Source of the DNA: an uncultured Bacilli bacterium
GTDB taxonomy: Bacteria > Bacillota_I > Bacilli_A > RF39 > UBA660
Direction of reading: 5' to 3'
Assembly: GCA_934099115.1 (NCBI GenBank)
Contig: CAKOPK010000002.1
Span: 1-64,000, forward strand
Length of the DNA stretch: 64,000 bases
The notes below the pieces were generated by a model that searched no databases, was not told the DNA's origin, and worked only from the letters and a program-made list of their open reading frames with translations. Positions 59,591 through 64,000 of the stretch are shown in pieces. The position numbers and the translations under genes are program-made. The number at the start of each line of letters is the position of its first letter. Position 1 is the first letter of the stretch.

Positions 59591-60919
59591 CTAATCTAAT
59601 AAATCATCTAGGGATAATTTTTGTAAAACATCAGATAATTTATTATATATAGAGCTTAAATCACTTTCTGTTAAGTCATCTATCTTGGTTACATTTTCTT
59701 TATCAATTATATTTATTTGATTTGTTTTATATAAAGAAGCATTGCCAGAAGCATTTATTTTAACTTTTTGGTTCTCTTTATCTTTTAATTCACATTCTAA
59801 ACGGAAATCATAGAAAATACTACTCTCAGATTTCTTCTTGCTACTTAAATAGATAGACCCAGCTATTTCTTCTTCTGATAATTTAAAATCTAAATCAATG
59901 GCTTCTTCATTTAGTTTACGAATGGTTAATTTTAATGCCTCTGTATCATTCTCTATTAAAGTTAAGACACTCTCTTTTTTACTTTGGTCAAATATTAAAG
60001 TATCTTCTTCTGTAGCAACTGTTAAGACATTATTTTCATAAACTAATTTGGTATTATCACTTAAGTTAGCATCTACTTTTATGATTTTATTACTAAATAA
60101 GTTTTTATAGATTGTTACTGTAAAAGCATCTGTATTAGAAAATAAATCTTTACTTTCTTTTAAGTTATCTTTTACTTCACTTTCTTTCATATTTAATATT
60201 TTACTTAATATTGATAATGCTCTTTTATCACTAGTTAAACGTTCTATTAAAGTATTACTCATATTATTTAGATTATCTTTATTGAAGTGATAATTCATTT
60301 TTATTAATAGTTTTTTATTTAATTTTTCAAAACTTTTATCCATACTCTTTTTATCCATTGTATCAATTAAAGTCTTCTTTATTAATTCTACTAAGTATTT
60401 ATAATCATCAATATTTAGTGCTTCTACATCAATAGTACTAAATATTTCTTTTATATTTAAGTCTTTATTATTCATACTAATGGTATTTTTATATAAAGCT
60501 TTACTAGCGATTAGTATTTTATTTTCGTCTAGATAACCACCTAAATCAAGGATTTCTTCTTTACTATTTTTATCTATGATAGTCATTACTCCAGCGATAT
60601 TACTCTCTCTTAAGTCTAATCCTAAATTTAATTTATAAGTATAATTATCATCTAAATAGGTTTTATTATTAATGCTTGTGCTTAAGTTTAAATTTATTTC
60701 ACTTTCTAATTTATCTTTATTTGTTAAAGTAATACTATTACTTTCAATATTTTTTAGATACTTTTCTGCCTCTTTGTAAGTATTATTAATTATATTTTTA
60801 TATGTATGCTCGGGACTTGCATAAATATTTAAATAACCAAATATTAAACCTCCTATGATTAATAATCCTATAATTAATATTATTAATCCCTTAAAACTTT
60901 TTTTCTTTTTTTCTTCCAT
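59591..60919 (-). CDS. Membrane-anchored protein of unknown function, 442 aa
   Basis: One N-terminal membrane helix (about 10-30) after a KKKKSFKG cytoplasmic start. A long Lys/Asp/Asn/Leu-rich external region follows, mostly amphipathic helix and strands without Cys. It looks like a large beta-sheet or lipid-binding fold of the kind seen in Gram-positive surface proteins (VTIYKNLFSNKIIKVDANLS, ESSIFYDFRLECELKDKENQ). I do not recognise the family. It follows the 120-residue gene by about 30 bases and ends at its own terminator. Confidence 0.65.
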   Translation of the reverse strand: MEEKKKKSFKGLIILIIGLLIIGGLIFGYLNIYASPEHTYKNIINNTYKEAEKYLKNIESNSITLTNKDKLESEINLNLSTSINNKTYLDDNYTYKLNLGLDLRESNIAGVMTIIDKNSKEEILDLGGYLDENKILIASKALYKNTISMNNKDLNIKEIFSTIDVEALNIDDYKYLVELIKKTLIDTMDKKSMDKSFEKLNKKLLIKMNYHFNKDNLNNMSNTLIERLTSDKRALSILSKILNMKESEVKDNLKESKDLFSNTDAFTVTIYKNLFSNKIIKVDANLSDNTKLVYENNVLTVATEEDTLIFDQSKKESVLTLIENDTEALKLTIRKLNEEAIDLDFKLSEEEIAGSIYLSSKKKSESSIFYDFRLECELKDKENQKVKINASGNASLYKTNQINIIDKENVTKIDDLTESDLSSIYNKLSDVLQKLSLDDLLD

Positions 60920-60948
60920 AACACATATACTCCTTTATTTATATTGTA

Positions 60949-61311
60949 TCAGATAATATTATTATTTAAAAGTTTATTTTTAAATAATAATATATTTTTT
61001 TTGGCTTTGGGATAATAATTTTTCCAGATAGTAGAAGGTTCTAAATCATAGATGTATGCTAGTTTATCAATTGCTCTGGTTACATTTGTTCCTTTTACTA
61101 CTACTTCATAAAATAGTTCTTTTTCTATTCCTTTTAACTCTTTTAAATAAGCTTCTATTTCTTTTATTACCTGTTCTAAATCTTCTTGCCAATTTAAGTA
61201 TAATTCTTTTTCTTTTTTTAACATTTCTTCTTTTTTGTTAATTTCTTTTAAATTTAATTTAACAAGTTCTAACTCTATATTCATGTTTGCATACCCTTTG
61301 ATAGAATTCAT
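60949..61311 (-). CDS. Hypothetical coiled-coil/HTH-like protein, 120 aa
   Basis: 120 residues. Residues 10-65 are a charged coiled coil (EINKKEEMLKKEKELYLNWQ). Residues 68-115 read IEKELFYEVVVKGTNVTRAI, then YDLEPSTIWKNYYPKAKKNI, reminiscent of phage ArpU/RinA-type or sigma region 4-like helix-turn-helix proteins. AAAGGATG precedes the ATG at 61311. It could be a DNA-binding regulator of phage origin, which would fit the holin nearby, but the resemblance is weak. Confidence 0.55.
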   Translation of the reverse strand: MNSIKGYANMNIELELVKLNLKEINKKEEMLKKEKELYLNWQEDLEQVIKEIEAYLKELKGIEKELFYEVVVKGTNVTRAIDKLAYIYDLEPSTIWKNYYPKAKKNILLFKNKLLNNNII

Positions 61312-61383
61312 TTGTATACATCCTTTCAGTTTATTTTATGTTCTTAAATTGTACTTGACCCCTCATTAACCTAGATTATAACA

Positions 61384-61416
61384 ATTTAAAGATGCAAGGA
61401 TTATTCTTGCATCTTT
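61384..61416 (-). terminator. Terminator of ileS
   Basis: AAAGATGCAAG/CTTGCATCTTT arms with short loop, directly after the ileS stop; the tail is only moderately T-rich. Confidence 0.8.
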
Positions 61417-61417
61417 A

Positions 61418-64000
61418 TTAAACTAATTTTGTTAAAATATTGGCTTTATGACCATTTAAATCGACATTATTTATAATACTTGAGTCTTCAGTAATATTAG
61501 TAGCTAGAGTTTCATTTTTAATATAAGTACTATATTCTTTTATCATCCGCTTTATATCTTCATCACCATTCCATAAAATAGTAATTCTATCTGTTACATT
61601 ATAATCTTCTGTTTTACGGATATTTTGAACTTTAGAGATAAATTCTCTTGCTATACCTTCTAATATTAAATCTTCTGTTAATTCTGTATTTAATATTATA
61701 AATTCTTTATTATTCATACCAGCATTAAAACCAGTTTTGGCTGTTATACGAATATCAATCATATCAGAAGTTAGTTCATATTCTGCATTATTAATTGTTA
61801 TTTTTAAAGTTTCTTTATTATTTAATTTATTAATATCTTCTTCACTAAGAGTCTCTAAAAAGCTTGCAAATTCTTTAATAGATGAGCCAAATATTTTACC
61901 TGCTACTTTATAGTTTGGTTTTACTATAAAGTTCATATATTGTTCTAAATTATCAGTAAATACTACTTCTTTTACGTTTAATTCTTCTTTAATTAATGGT
62001 ACTAAGTCTTTTAATAATTCTTGATTTTTATTACTAATTAAAGCTTCTAAAAGTGGTTGTCTTACTTTAATTTTATTTTCTTCTCTTATAAAACGTCCTG
62101 TAGAAATTAGATTACGTACTAAACTCATTTTAGCTTCTAAAGTATCATTTAATAATTCTTCACAACACTCTGGATAATTTGAGTAATGAACACTTTCTAA
62201 GCCAGTTAAATTACGATATAATTCTTCACTTAAATATGGACAAATTGGAGCCATTAATTGAGATAAACCTACTAATACTTCATAAGTAGTACGATAAACA
62301 GATTTTTTAGAATCATTTTGTTCACTATCCCAGAAGCGATTTCTATTTCTTCTAATATACCAATTTGATAAATCTTCTGATACGAAATTTGTTAAGTATT
62401 TTACTACTTTATTTAAGTCATATTCTTGGAAAGCAGCATTAATATCTTTTACTAAATGATTATATTTAGATAATAACCATTTATCTATTTCTTCTCTTTT
62501 CTCATAAGGGATATTACATAAATCAGTATCTATATTATCAACATTTGCATACATAGCAAAGAAATTATAAGCATTTTTTAAGGGATTAAAGAATTTAGAA
62601 TATACTTCTTTTAGGCCTTCCATATCAAATTTTAAGGGAGTCCATACAGGAGAAACATATAATAAATAAAATCTTACTGCATCTGCACCATGCTCTTTAA
62701 TAGCACTAAATGGTTCTACTATATTTCCTCTACTTTTACTCATTTTTTTGCCTTCACTATCTAGTAATAAATCATTTACTAAGACATTTTTGAAAGGGCT
62801 ACATCCTTTTACAAACGTAGATATTACCATTAGAGTATAGAACCAACCTCTTGTTTGGTCAATACCTTCACAGATAAAGTCTGCTGGAAATTGAGTTTCC
62901 CATAACTCTTGATTTTCAAATGGATAATGGTATTGAGCAAATGGCATAGACCCACTGTCAAACCAACAATCTAAGACATCAGGAATACGTGTCATTTTTC
63001 CGCCACATTTTGGACAAGTTAATTTTACTTCATCGATATATGGTTTATGTAAATCAAGATTATCATCTAATTTAGTAGTAGACATTTCTTTTAATTCTTT
63101 AATAGAGCCTACCATATGATTATATCCACATTCACACTTCCAGAATGGGATTGGACTTCCCCAGTATCTACTTCTTGATACGTTCCAGTCTTTAGCTCCA
63201 CCAATCCAATTAGCAAATCTCTTTTCTCCTACATAAGCTGGATACCAATTTACTTTCTTATTTGCTTCTACTAATTTTTCTTTAAAAGAACTTACTTTAA
63301 TATAATAACTTGGCATTGAATAATAGATAAGTGGAGTATGACAACGCCAACAATGTGGATATTCATGAGTTATTTTTTGTTTTTTAAATAACTTATTATT
63401 TTCTTTTAAGTAGGCAACTACTTTTTCATTAACGTTATGAACAAATTCGCCTTTCCATAATCCTTCAGTATAGCATCCATCTTTGCCTACTGGGTTAAGG
63501 GTTGGTAAATCATAAATTCTACCAACGTTTGCATCATCTTCACCAAAAGCTGGAGCTTGATGAACAATACCAGTTCCATCAGACATAGTTACATAGTTAT
63601 CACAAGTTACATAGAAGGCTTTTTTATCTACACTTAGTGATGGTATTAATTGCTCATATTCTTGATATTCTAGAGTTTTACCTTTAAATGTATCTAATAC
63701 TTCTACTTCTTCTCCTAATACTGGATTAATTAGACTAGTAGCTAAGATAAACTTAGTTCCCTTACTTTCTACTAAAGAATAATCTTCATTGGGGTTTACA
63801 CATAGGGCAACATTTGCTATTAGAGTCCATGGTGTTGTTGTCCAAACTAAGAAATAAACATCTTCGTTCTTTTTCTTAAACGGAACATAAACTGTTATTG
63901 CTTGGTCACTTTGATAATCTTGTGCTACTTCATGACTAGCTAGACCTGTTCCACAGTGAGGACAATATGGTACTACTCTAGTTCCTTCATAAAAAAGATT
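61418..64000 (-). CDS. ileS: Isoleucyl-tRNA synthetase, C-terminal 860 residues
   Basis: The frame runs open to the window edge and beyond, so the N-terminus, including the HIGH box, is outside. Visible parts are the editing domain (VPYCPHCGTGLASHEVAQDY; LVWTTTPWTLIANVALCVNP; MSDGTGIVHQAPAFGEDDAN), the Rossmann domain with the KMSKS signature in EGKKMSKSRGNIVEP and the WFDSGSMPFAQ block, a zinc-type CxxC pair (CECGYNH; TCPKCGG) and the anticodon-binding region. The long C-terminal extension is of the eukaryote-like IleS2 type often found in bacteria with mupirocin resistance. A T-box leader, if present, would lie outside. Confidence 0.95.
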   Translation of the reverse strand, partial: NLFYEGTRVVPYCPHCGTGLASHEVAQDYQSDQAITVYVPFKKKNEDVYFLVWTTTPWTLIANVALCVNPNEDYSLVESKGTKFILATSLINPVLGEEVEVLDTFKGKTLEYQEYEQLIPSLSVDKKAFYVTCDNYVTMSDGTGIVHQAPAFGEDDANVGRIYDLPTLNPVGKDGCYTEGLWKGEFVHNVNEKVVAYLKENNKLFKKQKITHEYPHCWRCHTPLIYYSMPSYYIKVSSFKEKLVEANKKVNWYPAYVGEKRFANWIGGAKDWNVSRSRYWGSPIPFWKCECGYNHMVGSIKELKEMSTTKLDDNLDLHKPYIDEVKLTCPKCGGKMTRIPDVLDCWFDSGSMPFAQYHYPFENQELWETQFPADFICEGIDQTRGWFYTLMVISTFVKGCSPFKNVLVNDLLLDSEGKKMSKSRGNIVEPFSAIKEHGADAVRFYLLYVSPVWTPLKFDMEGLKEVYSKFFNPLKNAYNFFAMYANVDNIDTDLCNIPYEKREEIDKWLLSKYNHLVKDINAAFQEYDLNKVVKYLTNFVSEDLSNWYIRRNRNRFWDSEQNDSKKSVYRTTYEVLVGLSQLMAPICPYLSEELYRNLTGLESVHYSNYPECCEELLNDTLEAKMSLVRNLISTGRFIREENKIKVRQPLLEALISNKNQELLKDLVPLIKEELNVKEVVFTDNLEQYMNFIVKPNYKVAGKIFGSSIKEFASFLETLSEEDINKLNNKETLKITINNAEYELTSDMIDIRITAKTGFNAGMNNKEFIILNTELTEDLILEGIAREFISKVQNIRKTEDYNVTDRITILWNGDEDIKRMIKEYSTYIKNETLATNITEDSSIINNVDLNGHKANILTKLV

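Noticed and set aside
61418..63586. Complete short ileS starting at 63586
   Set aside because: The ATG there is internal. The frame continues without a stop to the window edge with clear IleS editing-domain sequence.
1..64000. Mycoplasma-like code with TGA as Trp
   Set aside because: Trp codons in conserved motifs are TGG, and TGA ends the DUF3006 gene at the expected place.

Overview
The window is about 64 kb of a low-GC bacterial chromosome that uses the standard genetic code: TGA is a working stop, for example in the DUF3006 gene, and Trp is TGG. Gene order points to the Bacillota, Bacilli side. It carries the Bacillus-type blocks ruvX-DUF1292-mltG-trmR-trhP1-trhP2-greA and fmt-rlmN-prpC-prkC-rsgA-rpe, a spoVD/mraY/ftsW piece of the division and cell-wall cluster, ezrA, a SpoIVB-type protease and a sporulation-type sigma factor. 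AT-rich codon use and several gut-type surface families suggest an uncultured intestinal lineage (RF39- or Erysipelotrichia-like). That placement is inference. Almost all genes lie on the minus strand; the plus strand carries only a TetR regulator, a SpoIVB-like protease, a TIGR04086-type membrane protein and a GH3-like protein.

Layout. 1-2.3 kb: accessory remnants (a 29-residue peptide, an unknown protein, a broken RhuM fragment, a secreted HExxH protein). 2.5-9.8 kb: sigma factor, lepB, rplS with a leader, greA and the tRNA-U34 hydroxylation/methylation genes trhP2, trhP1 and trmR, then mltG, DUF1292 and ruvX. 10.0-10.65 kb: a compact type III toxin-antitoxin locus whose toxin frame is broken in an A7 run. 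10.7-15.6 kb: ppdK, nrnA, ackA. 15.7-20.2 kb: a giant RND/MMPL exporter fusion with a divergent TetR regulator. 20.2-29.6 kb: ftsW/spoVE, mraY, a PASTA transpeptidase, a GT39-like membrane protein, an HD hydrolase, an unknown protein and ezrA. 29.8-33.8 kb: a surface cluster (two small beta-sandwich proteins, a beta-helix protein, a collagen-like protein), none with a signal peptide. 34-41.3 kb: rnr, SpoIVB-like protease, tRNA-Pro and tRNA-Arg, DUF3006, a ComEC-like lipoprotein, mutS.

41.4-42.6 kb: a surface protein whose start is separated from its body by an 11-G tract, probably phase variable; a paralogue with a matching promoter lies at 51.5-53.2 kb. 42.7-48.7 kb: rpe, rsgA, prkC, prpC, rlmN, fmt. 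48.8-50.3 kb: a Fic protein and seven 40-bp tandem palindromic repeats. 50.3-57.2 kb: YetF-like and TIGR04086-type membrane proteins, the paralogous surface protein, an orphan MvaI/BcnI-like nuclease with a hairpin over its ribosome-binding region, a thioredoxin, a pseudopilin, a DNA glycosylase and an SPFH/NfeD pair. 57.3-61.3 kb: a degenerate GH3 protein, an M23 hydrolase plus holin cassette and two unknown genes. 61.4 kb to the end: ileS, cut by the window edge.

The most interesting items are the type III toxin-antitoxin locus (own promoter, one-pseudoknot RNA, terminator, ToxN/CptN-like toxin), the poly-G switch on a surface protein, the palindromic tandem array and the orphan nuclease gene. 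All functions are read from motifs, lengths and synteny; no database search was possible.
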